Positions 8,268-18,016 of a DNA stretch of 64,000 bases are shown piece after piece. The notes under the pieces were generated by a model that was not told the origin of the DNA, did no database searches, and saw nothing but the letters and a program-made list of their open reading frames with translations. Both the position numbers and the translations under genes were made by a program. Position 1 is the first letter of the stretch, and each line of letters begins with the position of its first letter. The stretch comes from Armatimonadota bacterium (lineage in GTDB: Bacteria > Armatimonadota > Fervidibacteria > Fervidibacterales > Thermosaccharophagaceae). The DNA lies in assembly GCA_025062195.1 (NCBI GenBank), contig JANXAS010000002.1, positions 1 to 64,000 of the forward strand. The letters run 5' to 3'.

Positions 8268-11200
8268 ATGAGGCTAATTGGCAAAATATGCTGTGCAATG
8301 AGTGGTGTCACAGGAAGGGTAACCTTTTGGTCATTAATAGTCGGATTTCTTTTGGCAGGGGTAACATTTGGGTTGCTTCAAAAGTTTCGCAAAATATTGC
8401 CAACTGAAAGCGTATTGGCACAGCAAGAAGTTTCAGCTAAGCCTGTTACAATGCCACTTGATTCGGTCGGCGTGCTCATAACTTTTGGCGTAACTGACAA
8501 GGAACCCACAAAGTGGTCAGGGGAGATATCGGTAAGCAATGGGCAAATTATATCATTAACTGGCTTCAGGCTTGGAGCGAAAATGAGTGTTGAGGATAAT
8601 CGGTTTATCATATGGTCAAGGTATGCAGGTCCTCAACAAAAGGCTATAATATCTCCCCAAGTTTTTGCGGTTATTTTGGCGAAGGATGATGCCACAATTT
8701 CCGCATCCACAAAGCAGGGGAATTTTTCCGCAAAAATTGGGGATTTATCTTTCTGGCAGCCAATGCTATTGCTTGATGGAAGAGTTAAAGTTGAGCGTGT
8801 CCTTCCAAGTTTCCAATTAACTCGGACGCCAAAAGAGGATGATTTCCCATCAGTTACAGTGGATTTTGATGGGAATTTGTGGCTTGCTTATGTAGCTTAT
8901 ACTCATGGCGGCATCCCAGATTTGAGCCAACCTTTGTCAGAAGAGCCGAAAGATTTTTCATTTCTCGTCCCGAAAGGCAATGGCGACCAAATTTTGTTAA
9001 CAAAATTTGATGGTAAGGAGTGGAGCAAGCCTATACCCATTACTGAAGGTGGTCTGGATGTCTGGAAGCCAACTGTTGCAGCTGGCATTGATGGAAGTAT
9101 TTGGGTGATTTGGTCGCAAAATATGGATGGAAATTGGGAGTTGCTTGCGAGGCGATTTGATTCCAAAGCGAACAGGATTGGTGATATTGAGCGGTTGACA
9201 AATTCTTTGGGTTCTGATTTTAATGCTTCCGCCGCTGCTGATAGAAATGGCAACATATGGGTTGCATGGCAAAGTTGGCAAAACGACAATTTTGATATTC
9301 TATTGATGAGATTGCCCGATAAAAAGCCAATTTATGTGTCTGAAAGCAAGGCAAATGATTGGTCTCCAACAATTGCCGTTTCTAAAGATGGGACTGTTTT
9401 CTTGGCTTGGGACACATACGATAAGGGCAATTATGATGTTTGGATGGCTGAAGTCCGTGCGGGAAAGATCATTCGCCGTCCGATTGCGATTACGCCAAGA
9501 TTTGAGGCGAGACCGCATATTGCGGTTGATGAGCAAAACCGTATTTGGATTGCCTATGAAGAGGATGAAGTCAGTTGGGGTAAGGACTTTGCTGGGCTTG
9601 GCGGCGTGCACTCATTAACTGTGGCAAAGTTTAATAAAGGTATACCACTTTACTTCAATCGGGCTGTCAGAGTGAGATGCTTTGCCGAGGGTAAACTTTT
9701 GACCACAATCGGGCAATTGAGGGCTAATTTCCCAAAGGAAGTGCAAAGAAGTATAAGCCATCCGAGAATAGGTGTGGATGGTGAAGGGAGAGTTTGGTTG
9801 CTATTCCGCCATGCAACAAACCCCGACGGAAGTCAAGAGAATTGGATGAGTTATGCCGTGTTTTACGACGGAGATAAGTGGAGCATTCCGCTGCCAATCA
9901 TGAACTCAACCAATATCATGGATATTCGCCCAACTTTGGCGTTAGTTGGCGGAAAAACTCTTTTAGCTATTTATTCAAGCGATAAGCGCTCTGGTGGGAC
10001 TGGTTCAAGGATTGATAGCGATTTGTTTGCAACACCGCTATATATTCCAATTGCTGCAAATCCGCCAAAGTTAACGGAAATATCACCAGATGTTGAAGAG
10101 GAGTTGCAATCCATACCCCCAGCTAAGCGAAGACAAGTTAGGCAAGAACGGCGAAAGAAAGCTGCAGCCTCCGGTGAGTATGTCCCTCAGGAAACTGTTC
10201 ATCCGAACGAGATAAAAGACATAGCTCGCATAAGGAATTTTAGGCTCAAAATTGGGAAGGAGGAGTATATATTGCTTCGTGGCGAGTTCCATAGACATAC
10301 AGAATTTACGGCTCATAGAGACCAAGATGGAACACTTGAGGATGCTTGGCGCTATGCGCTTGATGCTGCGGAGATGGATTGGATGGGTTTGGGAGACCAT
10401 GACAATGGCTACCATCACGAATATCACTGGTGGATTTCGCAAAAAGTAACGGATATTTTCAATCACCCGCCAAGGTTCATAACTGTGTTCACATACGAAC
10501 GCAGTGTTCCATACCCAAGCGGGCATCGCAATGTGCTTTTTGCAAAAAGAGGTATAAGACCACTTCCAAGGCTTGGTGGTGCGAAAGAGGAAAAATTGCT
10601 TATGGGAACAGCGGAGACTGGTTCGCCAGATGTTAAAATGCTTTACCGATATTTGCATGAATTTGGGGGAGTTTGTGCATCTCACACCTCGGCAACCGGC
10701 ATGGGGACAGATTGGCGTGATAATGACCCTGAGGCGGAACCAATTGTTGAAATTTACCAAGGACATAGGCAAAATTATGAATTTCTTGGTGCCCCAAGGA
10801 GTGCCACGGAGCAGAAAGAATCAATCGGTGGTTGGCAGCCCTCAGGTTTTGTCTGGAATGCTTTCAAGAAGGGGTATAAACTCGGATTCCAGTGCAGCAG
10901 CGACCATGTCAGCACTCACATGAGTTACGCCGTTGTTTTTGCCGAAAAGCCGACAAGGCAAGCTATAGTGGATGCATTCAAAAAGCGCCACAGCTATGGC
11001 GCAACTGACAATATCTTGCTTGTTGTCACCAGCGGCGATCATATTATGGGTGATGCCTTCGTCACGAATAAACCGCCTGTTTTGGAAATTTTTGTCGCCG
11101 GAACTGCACCAATCGCCAAATTGCATATTATTAAGGACTTTCAGCATGTTTATACAATTGAGCCAAAACGAAGCGAAGTGAAGTTGAGATGGCAGGATAA

Positions 11201-11300
11201 GGCAGCAGAGAAGGGCAAAACAAGTTGGTATTATGTGCGTGTTGAGCAGGAAGATGAGCAGCTTGCATGGTCAAGTCCAATGTGGATTCACTACGAGTAA
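8268..11300 (+). CDS. Exported beta-propeller protein with C-terminal PHP-like hydrolase domain
   Basis: A 1010-residue protein in two parts. After a signal or anchor helix (about 20-40), residues 170-590 contain at least six propeller blades, each with a D-x-x-G-x-[IVL]-W-[VIL]-[AL]-[WY] core (for example IDGSIWVIW, DRNGNIWVAW, SKDGTVFLAW). From about 665 a PHP-type metal-dependent hydrolase fold begins: HRH at 675-677, GDHDN with Asp710-His711, then a TYERS glutamate and a later SSDH motif. This layout resembles DUF3604-like proteins, which share such histidine motifs. Start at 8268 because GGGGTGA precedes that ATG; the frame is open back to 8226. Role unknown; a secreted phosphoesterase or polysaccharide-related hydrolase is a guess. 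Confidence 0.75.
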   Translation: MRLIGKICCAMSGVTGRVTFWSLIVGFLLAGVTFGLLQKFRKILPTESVLAQQEVSAKPVTMPLDSVGVLITFGVTDKEPTKWSGEISVSNGQIISLTGFRLGAKMSVEDNRFIIWSRYAGPQQKAIISPQVFAVILAKDDATISASTKQGNFSAKIGDLSFWQPMLLLDGRVKVERVLPSFQLTRTPKEDDFPSVTVDFDGNLWLAYVAYTHGGIPDLSQPLSEEPKDFSFLVPKGNGDQILLTKFDGKEWSKPIPITEGGLDVWKPTVAAGIDGSIWVIWSQNMDGNWELLARRFDSKANRIGDIERLTNSLGSDFNASAAADRNGNIWVAWQSWQNDNFDILLMRLPDKKPIYVSESKANDWSPTIAVSKDGTVFLAWDTYDKGNYDVWMAEVRAGKIIRRPIAITPRFEARPHIAVDEQNRIWIAYEEDEVSWGKDFAGLGGVHSLTVAKFNKGIPLYFNRAVRVRCFAEGKLLTTIGQLRANFPKEVQRSISHPRIGVDGEGRVWLLFRHATNPDGSQENWMSYAVFYDGDKWSIPLPIMNSTNIMDIRPTLALVGGKTLLAIYSSDKRSGGTGSRIDSDLFATPLYIPIAANPPKLTEISPDVEEELQSIPPAKRRQVRQERRKKAAASGEYVPQETVHPNEIKDIARIRNFRLKIGKEEYILLRGEFHRHTEFTAHRDQDGTLEDAWRYALDAAEMDWMGLGDHDNGYHHEYHWWISQKVTDIFNHPPRFITVFTYERSVPYPSGHRNVLFAKRGIRPLPRLGGAKEEKLLMGTAETGSPDVKMLYRYLHEFGGVCASHTSATGMGTDWRDNDPEAEPIVEIYQGHRQNYEFLGAPRSATEQKESIGGWQPSGFVWNAFKKGYKLGFQCSSDHVSTHMSYAVVFAEKPTRQAIVDAFKKRHSYGATDNILLVVTSGDHIMGDAFVTNKPPVLEIFVAGTAPIAKLHIIKDFQHVYTIEPKRSEVKLRWQDKAAEKGKTSWYYVRVEQEDEQLAWSSPMWIHYE

Positions 11301-11573
11301 TGCACTTAATAAGCTCTTGCAAATAGCAGTCTAAATTTATTTCAAAAGCTCATGGCGGAGCGCGAAACAAGTAAAGCGCCGTCAAAAGTATCAGGACTTG
11401 TAAAGTTGAATTGTTTCGCAGGAGGGGATGAAGGTTTTTCCAAAAATTTCCACAAAAATCATAAGTTCTGGCGGATTCCATACGACCATACCAAACAACC
11501 GACAAATGGCTTTTATAGTATACTGCACAACAAATTGCAGGAAGGACAAATGAACTATGTCCTAAAATAGGGG

Positions 11574-11759
11574 CGCTCTATACCACGAACTTTGTTAGTT
11601 AAGTTCGTAGTTAGCCACGAAGCGAAGTGGCATAAAATTGGCACTAAGCGGAGAATATGTGTCGTCATTTTAATTCACACGTTGCACTCATTTTGACGGC
11701 ACTCCACTTTGTTTCGTGCCTTACTACGAACTGACAAATGTGTCATTTAGGTAGAGGCG
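11574..11759. repeat. Intergenic inverted-repeat element, copy E
   Basis: Outer ends near CGCTCTATACCACGAACTTTG and GGTAGAGGCG. Inner ends are AAGTTCGTAGTTAGCCACGAAG and GTGCCTTACTACGAACTG, with TTTTGACGGCACT inside the right end. The core differs from A-D and resembles that of copy F. The stretch 11301-11573 holds no supported gene; a fragment near 11355-11395 faintly resembles an inner end. Confidence 0.65.
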
Positions 11760-11802
11760 TTACTATGTGTGGTGCTGCCTCTGCAATTTGCGGTGGTGAA
11801 AA

Positions 11803-13182
11803 ATGGCGAGGATTAGCCGAAGAGGACTGTTAAAAGCGGCAGTAGGTGGAGCCATTACAATAAGAACGGCTCTTATGTCTGGTGAAGCGAAAAGGCGACA
11901 AAAGCCAAACATACTCGTCATCATCACCGATGACATGGGCTACTGCGATGTGGGATTTCATGGCTGTGAGGATATACCCACACCAAACATTGATTCATTG
12001 GCAAAAAATGGCATACGATTCACTAATGGCTATGTTTCCCATCCTTGGTGTGCGCCAACAAGGGCTGGTCTAATGACTGGGCGTTATCAACAGCGTTTTG
12101 GGTTTGAAAACAACCCAAGGTTTAGTTTTGATGACGAAATTGCAGGTATACCTGAGAATGAAATCACACTTGCCCAATTGTTAAAAGAGGCAGGCTATGC
12201 ATGCGGCATTATTGGGAAATGGCACTTGGGTGCCCATCCAAAATTTCACCCAATAAAGAGGGGTTTTGAGGAATTCTTTGGGTTTAGAGGCGGTGGGCAT
12301 AACTACTTTAAGTCTCGTGAAACACTTGATGCGCCGATGTATCAATTGCCACTTGAACGAAATTTTGACGAATGGATCCCACTTAAGGGTTACTTGACTT
12401 TTGTCCTCGCTGAAGAAGCAGTCCAGTTCATCAAACGCCACAGTGATAAGCCATTTTTCCTCTATCTTGCCTTTAATGCCCCGCATGCACCTTTGCAAGC
12501 CCCTGAGGAATATGTTAGCAAGTTTGAGCATATTAACGACAAACGGCGGCGCCTTTATGCTGCAATGATGAATGCCCTTGATGATGCTGTCGGACAAGTC
12601 CTTCAAAATATCCGAGATTTGGGCTTGGAAGATGACACAATAATCTTTTTCCTGAGCGATAATGGTGGTCCAATAGGTGACGCAAGCAACGGCTCTCGTA
12701 ACGAACCGCTTCGTGGCGGTAAAGGGGGATTATATGAAGGTGGGATTCGTGTGCCATTTGTCATTCAATGGATAAGTAGACTGCCATCGGGCAAAGTTTA
12801 TGAGCATCCGGTTATTTGCCTTGATATTTTTTCAACTTCATTGGCAGCTGCAAATGTCCCGTTTCCAAAGGATAGAAAAATTGATGGTGTAAACCTGCTG
12901 CCGTATTTGAGGGGCGAACGGACAGATATGCCCCATGAATTTTTGTTCTGGCGAATTGGCGGCGGTAATTGGATGGCTGTGCGAGATAGCCGTTATAAAT
13001 TGCACCGAAGGAAAGATGGCACTTTTGAACTCTATGACCTGCAAGTTGACATTGGAGAAAAGCACAACTTGGCTAATGGATTACCTGAAATTGTGAATCG
13101 GTTAAACGAAGCCCTAAATAAATGGAACAATGAACTTATCCCGCCCATTTTTCCCCCACCAAAGAAAGACGAGGCAACTTAG
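11803..13182 (+). CDS. Tat-exported sulfatase (1 of 3)
   Basis: A 459-residue type I sulfatase, cleaving sulfate esters with a formylglycine made from cysteine. The Tat-like leader begins ISRRGLLKAAVGG. The metal site has TDDMG, and the signature CAPTR places the formylglycine cysteine at residue 83 followed by LMTGRY. GKWHLG and the later SDNGGP (Asp-Asn metal ligands) are present. Length fits the core enzyme without extra domains. GGTGGTG lies just upstream of the ATG. It heads a tight row (gaps 42, 31 and 55 bases) of three sulfatases and a methyltransferase. The maturase is not in the window. Substrate, probably a sulfated polysaccharide, is inference. Confidence 0.92.
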   Translation: MARISRRGLLKAAVGGAITIRTALMSGEAKRRQKPNILVIITDDMGYCDVGFHGCEDIPTPNIDSLAKNGIRFTNGYVSHPWCAPTRAGLMTGRYQQRFGFENNPRFSFDDEIAGIPENEITLAQLLKEAGYACGIIGKWHLGAHPKFHPIKRGFEEFFGFRGGGHNYFKSRETLDAPMYQLPLERNFDEWIPLKGYLTFVLAEEAVQFIKRHSDKPFFLYLAFNAPHAPLQAPEEYVSKFEHINDKRRRLYAAMMNALDDAVGQVLQNIRDLGLEDDTIIFFLSDNGGPIGDASNGSRNEPLRGGKGGLYEGGIRVPFVIQWISRLPSGKVYEHPVICLDIFSTSLAAANVPFPKDRKIDGVNLLPYLRGERTDMPHEFLFWRIGGGNWMAVRDSRYKLHRRKDGTFELYDLQVDIGEKHNLANGLPEIVNRLNEALNKWNNELIPPIFPPPKKDEAT

Positions 13183-13224
13183 CGATAAGAGCCAATTTCA
13201 GTAATCAGAGGCGGAGGTGTGGAA

Positions 13225-14628
13225 ATGGATAGGAGAGATTTTCTAAAAAATGCGACATTAGGTGGGATAGCGTTGAGTGCATCGGTTAAATCGTCAATTC
13301 GTATCGGAGATTCACATTTGCCAAATTTCGTCTTCATTTGCGCCGATGACTTGGGTTGGGGTGACTTGCGCTGTTACGGTCATCCGTTTGCAATAACACC
13401 AAATCTTGACAAGTTAGCCCAAGAAGGTATAAGATTCACACAATTCTATGTAAATTCTCCGGTCTGTTCGCCATCCCGTGTTGCCTTTTTAACGGGTTGT
13501 TTTCCGTCTCGTTTTCGCATTTGGGATTACCTTTCAACCTCAGAACTGAATGCAAAGCGAGGGATGCCAGACTCGCTTGATCCAAAAGTCACGACACTAC
13601 AAAAACTTCTAAAAGAGGTCGGCTATGTTTGCGGTCATTTTGGCAAGTGGCACATGGGTTTAATTGAGGCAAAAGAGTATGGTTTTGACGAATATCGCAC
13701 ATTTGCTGGTGGCGGCAGCAATCAGTTCAAAAGTGAGCATTTCATTCGTTATTCAAGCCGCCTCATTGTTGATGAAGCGATCCGTTTCATTGAAACATAT
13801 CGTAATAAGCCATTTTTCATAAATGTTTGGTTCTTTCATCCGCATGCCCCGTTAGACCCAGATGATGAGCAGATTAAACCTTATATCAATCGCATTGATA
13901 AGCGATTAACACCAAATCGTTATATCACCCCAGCGCAAGTTTACTATGCAGTCGTTACGGAGATGGATAGGCAAATTGGAAGGTTATTGGAAAAACTTGA
14001 AGAGCTTAACTTGGCGGAAAACACAGTTGTAATGTTCACAAGCGACAATGGTCCTGAGGATATAGCGCTGCTTGAAGCTGCTCATAGCGGTGTTGGCAGC
14101 CCAGGTCCATTTCGTGGTCGCAAGCGTAGCCTTTACGAGGGTGGAATTCGTGTGCCGTTTATCGTCCGTTATCCGGCAAAAACGCTACATGGTTTAGTGG
14201 ACAGGGAATCAGTGGTTAGTGGGGTTGATTTTCTCCCGACAATTTGTAAGCTTGTTGGGATTCCGCTGCCGGAAGATTTGCAAATTGACGGTGAGGATAT
14301 GAGCGAGGCATTATTGGGTCAACCTAAACGCCGCAAAAAGCCGCTCATGTGGGAGTGGCGTTTTCGCCATTTTCATGGTCATTTGATTAATAAAAGCCCA
14401 AGCCTTGCTATACGGGATGGAAAATGGAAATTGCTAATGAACCCAGACAAAAGTCGCATTGAACTTTACGACATCACGAATGATCCTATGGAAGTCAACA
14501 ATCTTGCAAAAATTCACCCAGAAGTTGTTGAGATATTGTCAAAAAAATTGCATTCATGGTTGGCAACTTTGCCTGAACAGCCAAGGGATAAAGACGCAGG
14601 GGCTATTTCATACCAATTTTCTCCATAA
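13225..14628 (+). CDS. Tat-exported sulfatase (2 of 3)
   Basis: A 467-residue sulfatase. The leader is DRRDFLKNATLGG, a good Tat motif. CADDLGWGD holds the first metal ligands, CSPSR places the formylglycine cysteine at residue 81, and GKWHMG and TSDNGPED follow. It is closest in appearance to arylsulfatase A-type enzymes; the WEWRFRHFHGH segment near the C-terminus may shape the substrate pocket. GGAGG 7 bases before the ATG at 13225 fixes the start, though an in-frame GTG lies 6 bases earlier. Second gene of the sulfatase operon. Confidence 0.92.
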   Translation: MDRRDFLKNATLGGIALSASVKSSIRIGDSHLPNFVFICADDLGWGDLRCYGHPFAITPNLDKLAQEGIRFTQFYVNSPVCSPSRVAFLTGCFPSRFRIWDYLSTSELNAKRGMPDSLDPKVTTLQKLLKEVGYVCGHFGKWHMGLIEAKEYGFDEYRTFAGGGSNQFKSEHFIRYSSRLIVDEAIRFIETYRNKPFFINVWFFHPHAPLDPDDEQIKPYINRIDKRLTPNRYITPAQVYYAVVTEMDRQIGRLLEKLEELNLAENTVVMFTSDNGPEDIALLEAAHSGVGSPGPFRGRKRSLYEGGIRVPFIVRYPAKTLHGLVDRESVVSGVDFLPTICKLVGIPLPEDLQIDGEDMSEALLGQPKRRKKPLMWEWRFRHFHGHLINKSPSLAIRDGKWKLLMNPDKSRIELYDITNDPMEVNNLAKIHPEVVEILSKKLHSWLATLPEQPRDKDAGAISYQFSP

Positions 14629-14659
14629 CTTTCGCAATAAATTTAGGGGAATTGGTGGG

Positions 14660-16381
14660 ATGAAAAGAAGGCAATTTTTTATGTTATTTGGCGGTATAAC
14701 TTTTGTTGCAAATGTTAGGTCAACATTGGGAGGAAATAAGATGCCAAAAAATATGCCAAATATTGTCCTCATTTTGACCGATGACCAAGGCTGGTGGGAC
14801 TTAGGATGCTATGGCAACCCTTACATTGAAACTCCAAACATTGACAAAATTGCGGAAGAAGGCGTCCAATTTATGAGATTTTATGCCACTCCAGTTTGCA
14901 CTCCTACAAGGGCGTGCATTATGACTGGTCGCCATTTCCAGAGAACCAGTGCTATTGACACATTTATGGGTCGTGATACAATGTCAGATAACGAAATCAC
15001 ATTGGCTCAAATTTTGAAAGAATATGGCTATAAGACGGCATTGGTTGGGAAATGGCATCTTGGGCGGTATATGAGATACCATCCAAACAATCGCGGATTT
15101 GATGAATTTTTCGGATTTTGGCAATACGGCTTCATAAATCGCTATTTTGACTCCGATGAACTTTTTTACCAAAATGAGCGAGTTTATACAACTGGATACA
15201 TCACGGATGTCCTAACGGATTTTGCCCTTGATTTTGTTCTGAAAAGCAAGGATAGCCCATTCTTCCTACTTTTGTCCTATAATGCGCCACACTCCCCTTA
15301 TTTCGTGCCAGACAAGTATTTGGAACATTATTTGCGCAAGGGTTTGCCACTAAAAGAAGCACAAATTTATGGAATGATAACTTGTATTGACGAGAATGTG
15401 GGGCGAATTTTGAGGGTGTTGGAAGAAACCAAAATTGACGACAATACAATCGTCATTTTTATGAGCGACAATGGCGGAGTGAGCAACTACTGGAAAGGTG
15501 GACTTAAAGGCAACAAAGGCACAGTTTATGAGGGTGGAATCCGTGTGCCATTTATCGTCCGATGGAGGGGGAATTTCCCTGAAGGTGTTAAAGTTAGCGC
15601 TATGGCTCATGCTATTGATATTCTCCCGACAATTTGCGATTTGCTCGGTGTCTCTCCATATGATCGCAGAGATATTGATGGGAAAAGCATCCTGCAAATC
15701 CTGCTCAGAGGCGAGGGTGAAACCCCTCATGAGGCACTTTTCTTTCAATGGACACGGGAAAGGCCACATCCAGATAAAAATTGGGCAGTTATTTGGAAGA
15801 ATTACAAACTCGTGAATGGAGAGTTATATGATTTGCAGAGTGACCAAGGTGAAAAGCACAATATTGCCCAGAAAAATCCGGAGATTGTTCGGAAGTTAAG
15901 GCAAGACTTTGAAACATGGTTTGAGGAAGTCACAAAAGGGCAAACTTACGAGAGAGTGCCAATTGAAGTTGGTCGTGAGGATGAAAATCCAGTTGAGATT
16001 GATGTCACTTGGGGGGAGGCTTTTGGCAAGAGAATAAAAATAAGATACGAGCGCTATATAAGAGATCGCATAGAAAATTGGGGGGATGTTGGCGACTTTG
16101 TGCGATGGAAAATTGAGGCAGTGAAAGAGGGAGTTTATGAGGTCATGTTGGCATACTCCTGTCCCCCAACAGATGCAGGTTCAGTTTTCAGAATTAGCGT
16201 TGGTAATTCACACATTGATTGCAAAGTTGAACCTACGCCTGGATTTGAAGTCTTTCAGGAGCGAGTTTTAGGGCAACTTTTCATCCATTCTGGGAAGAAT
16301 TTCCTTGAAATAAGACCAATTTCAATAAAAGGGCGTGAGTTAATGAGGTTGCACAAAATATGGTTAAAACTTTTGAAGTGA
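14660..16381 (+). CDS. Exported sulfatase with extra C-terminal domain (3 of 3)
   Basis: A 573-residue sulfatase. The leader MKRRQFFML is Tat-like. LTDDQGWWD, CTPTR (formylglycine Cys80), GKWHLG and MSDNGG show an intact active site. After the usual C-terminal subdomain (ends about residue 440) come about 130 further residues with a beta-sandwich look, ending in a strand LHKIWLKLL. Similar tails on sulfatases are often carbohydrate-binding or all-beta accessory domains; I cannot name this one. AGGGGA lies 9 bases before the ATG at 14660; the frame is open upstream into the previous gene but without a ribosome site. Third gene of the operon. Confidence 0.9.
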   Translation: MKRRQFFMLFGGITFVANVRSTLGGNKMPKNMPNIVLILTDDQGWWDLGCYGNPYIETPNIDKIAEEGVQFMRFYATPVCTPTRACIMTGRHFQRTSAIDTFMGRDTMSDNEITLAQILKEYGYKTALVGKWHLGRYMRYHPNNRGFDEFFGFWQYGFINRYFDSDELFYQNERVYTTGYITDVLTDFALDFVLKSKDSPFFLLLSYNAPHSPYFVPDKYLEHYLRKGLPLKEAQIYGMITCIDENVGRILRVLEETKIDDNTIVIFMSDNGGVSNYWKGGLKGNKGTVYEGGIRVPFIVRWRGNFPEGVKVSAMAHAIDILPTICDLLGVSPYDRRDIDGKSILQILLRGEGETPHEALFFQWTRERPHPDKNWAVIWKNYKLVNGELYDLQSDQGEKHNIAQKNPEIVRKLRQDFETWFEEVTKGQTYERVPIEVGREDENPVEIDVTWGEAFGKRIKIRYERYIRDRIENWGDVGDFVRWKIEAVKEGVYEVMLAYSCPPTDAGSVFRISVGNSHIDCKVEPTPGFEVFQERVLGQLFIHSGKNFLEIRPISIKGRELMRLHKIWLKLLK

Positions 16382-16436
16382 TATTAATGGGCATAATAAG
16401 TCAAAATGTTGGCAAAATCAAGCGAGGTGAGCTAAG

Positions 16437-17096
16437 ATGAAAAGGCGCGAGCTTCTGATGACAACTTTTGGAACTTTGGGATGGCTTGCTGCTAATCGGA
16501 TTGGTGCAGTAGAGACCGTCTCACTGCGGGAGCGCCAAAGAGAAATAGAGCCAATTTTGGAGGAATTAGAGGAATTTAGTGGCAAGTTCTCAAATGTTCC
16601 AAGGACAGACGGGCAGTTGCTAAACATGCTCGTGAAAATTGCCAGAGCAAAGAATGTTCTTGAGGTTGGAACATCAAATGGCTATTCCGCCATTTGGCTC
16701 TGTCTGGCACTGGAAGAAACCGATGGTTATCTGACAACGATAGAGATAAACCCCGAAAGGGTTAAAATGGCAAAAGAAAACCTAAAAAGAGTTGGATTAA
16801 GCCACAGGGCGACAGTTATTGAGGGTGATGGGCACAAAATTGTCCCAACACTTGACGGTAAGTTTGATTTTGTCTTTTTGGACGCTGACAAAGGGCGCGA
16901 GCAGGACTACTTCGGCTATCTTTATCCAAAAAAGCTTGCTATTGGTGCAATTATTGCTGTCCATAATGCAATACGAATGAGGGGAGCAATGAAGCGATAC
17001 CTTGAAATGATAACCTCTCACCCAGAATTTGACACAGTTTTCGTGAGCACGACCCTTGATGACGGATTCGCAATAAGCTATTGGCGAAGGAGGTGA
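16437..17096 (+). CDS. O-methyltransferase-like protein with Tat-like leader
   Basis: A 219-residue class I SAM-dependent methyltransferase of the catechol/caffeoyl-CoA O-methyltransferase type (Methyltransf_3/24). Motif I is LEVGTSNGYS, followed by TIEINPER (motif II) and FVFLDADKG with the acidic post-strand residues. The N-terminus reads MKRRELLMTTFG and a hydrophobic run, like the twin-arginine leaders of the preceding sulfatases. A SAM enzyme in the periplasm would lack cofactor, so either the leader is not used, or the protein no longer uses SAM. AGGTGAG precedes the ATG. Last gene of the sulfatase operon (55-base gap), so it may modify the released sugar or act on a glycan. Confidence 0.75.
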   Translation: MKRRELLMTTFGTLGWLAANRIGAVETVSLRERQREIEPILEELEEFSGKFSNVPRTDGQLLNMLVKIARAKNVLEVGTSNGYSAIWLCLALEETDGYLTTIEINPERVKMAKENLKRVGLSHRATVIEGDGHKIVPTLDGKFDFVFLDADKGREQDYFGYLYPKKLAIGAIIAVHNAIRMRGAMKRYLEMITSHPEFDTVFVSTTLDDGFAISYWRRR

Positions 17097-17172
17097 AAAA
17101 TTTAGAGCCCATTTCAACATTCGTTTCTGTCATTTTTAGCGTGTATCGTCCGATTGTATAAAACAACTTGGG

Positions 17173-17294
17173 ATAGGAGTTGCGCAATTGAATATAGGGC
17201 GGATGAAATCCGCCCGAACCAACAACTTTTTACAATGATTTTTCGGGCAGACTGTCGTCCGTGCTACAAAACAATGCCAACTGTGTAAGTCTTA
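17173..17294. repeat. Small inverted-repeat element, second family (copy 2)
   Basis: Starts ATAGGAGTTGCGCAATTGAA and ends ACTGTGTAAGTCTTA, mirroring the 4358-4487 element. It carries the hairpin GGGCGGATGAAATCCGCCC at about 17198-17216 and GGGCAGACTGTCGTCCG near the right end. A right-end fragment (GTGTATCGTCCG...AAAACAACTTGGG) directly precedes it at about 17139-17172. The rest of 17097-17624 shows no gene. Confidence 0.55.
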
Positions 17295-17624
17295 ACAACG
17301 ATAACTGTGTAACTACTACACTATAAAGTTTGGTAATTGCTTGAATAGGTCAAAGACTCTTAAATGAACTGAAAAAGTTGGGCAGAAAAAGGAAATCTTG
17401 TAAGAATGGGAGGGTGAGGCTCCTGCCGAACCAAAAATAGATTGCAATTTGCAAAGCCATTGTTTGGTAAGATGAGGCTATTTCCGAAACGAAATTTAGG
17501 CAAGTTGGCAACAGGTAATGGGAATTTCGTGGCTCGCTTATGGACTTACTTCCCCTAAAATCTTTCGTAAAAAATCTTTTGAGTGAATAGCGAAACTGAT
17601 TATACCATTTTCAAAAATTAAGGT

Positions 17625-17805
17625 CGCTCTTTACTAAAAACATTGTTGGGTAGGTTCGTAGGTAGCCACAAAACGAAATAGTGTTAAATTGGTGCAAAGT
17701 GCCATGTTATCATTTTACTTGCACTTTCACTTTGCACCCATTTTAACGGCACTACGCTTTGCTCCGTGCCTTACTACGAACCAACAAACTTTTGAGTAAA
17801 GAGTG
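17625..17805. repeat. Intergenic inverted-repeat element, copy F
   Basis: Best preserved outer ends: CGCTCTTTACTAAAAACATTG on the left, and ACCAACAAACTTTTGAGTAA followed by AGAGTGG on the right. Inner ends are TAGGTTCGTAGGTAGCCAC and GTGCCTTACTACGAACC. A solo outer end (AATCTTTTGAGTGAATAGCG) lies just before it at about 17570-17590. The stretch 17806-18016 up to the next gene shows no gene. Confidence 0.75.
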
Positions 17806-18016
17806 GTTAAGGTGGCATTCAGCCTATGTAGTATTGGGGCTTGTAGCCGACTGCCGTTTAAATTACGCCACCCACGAATGGCAGTGATAAATGTGAGATT
17901 TTTGTCGTTTCTTGGCTCAAATGGCGGTCATGTTGCTTTAGTTTCTTGAAGTAGTATTACTTTCTGGCACTTTGCTTGGTGCCTTATCAAGTTTAATCTC
18001 TCAGGAGGTGGTCAAA

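Noticed and set aside
10083-10772. A 229-codon minus-strand frame
   Set aside because: Antisense to the PHP part of the propeller-PHP protein; it contains no motif.
16951-17187. Minus-strand frames over the end of the methyltransferase
   Set aside because: Shadow frames without start signals.
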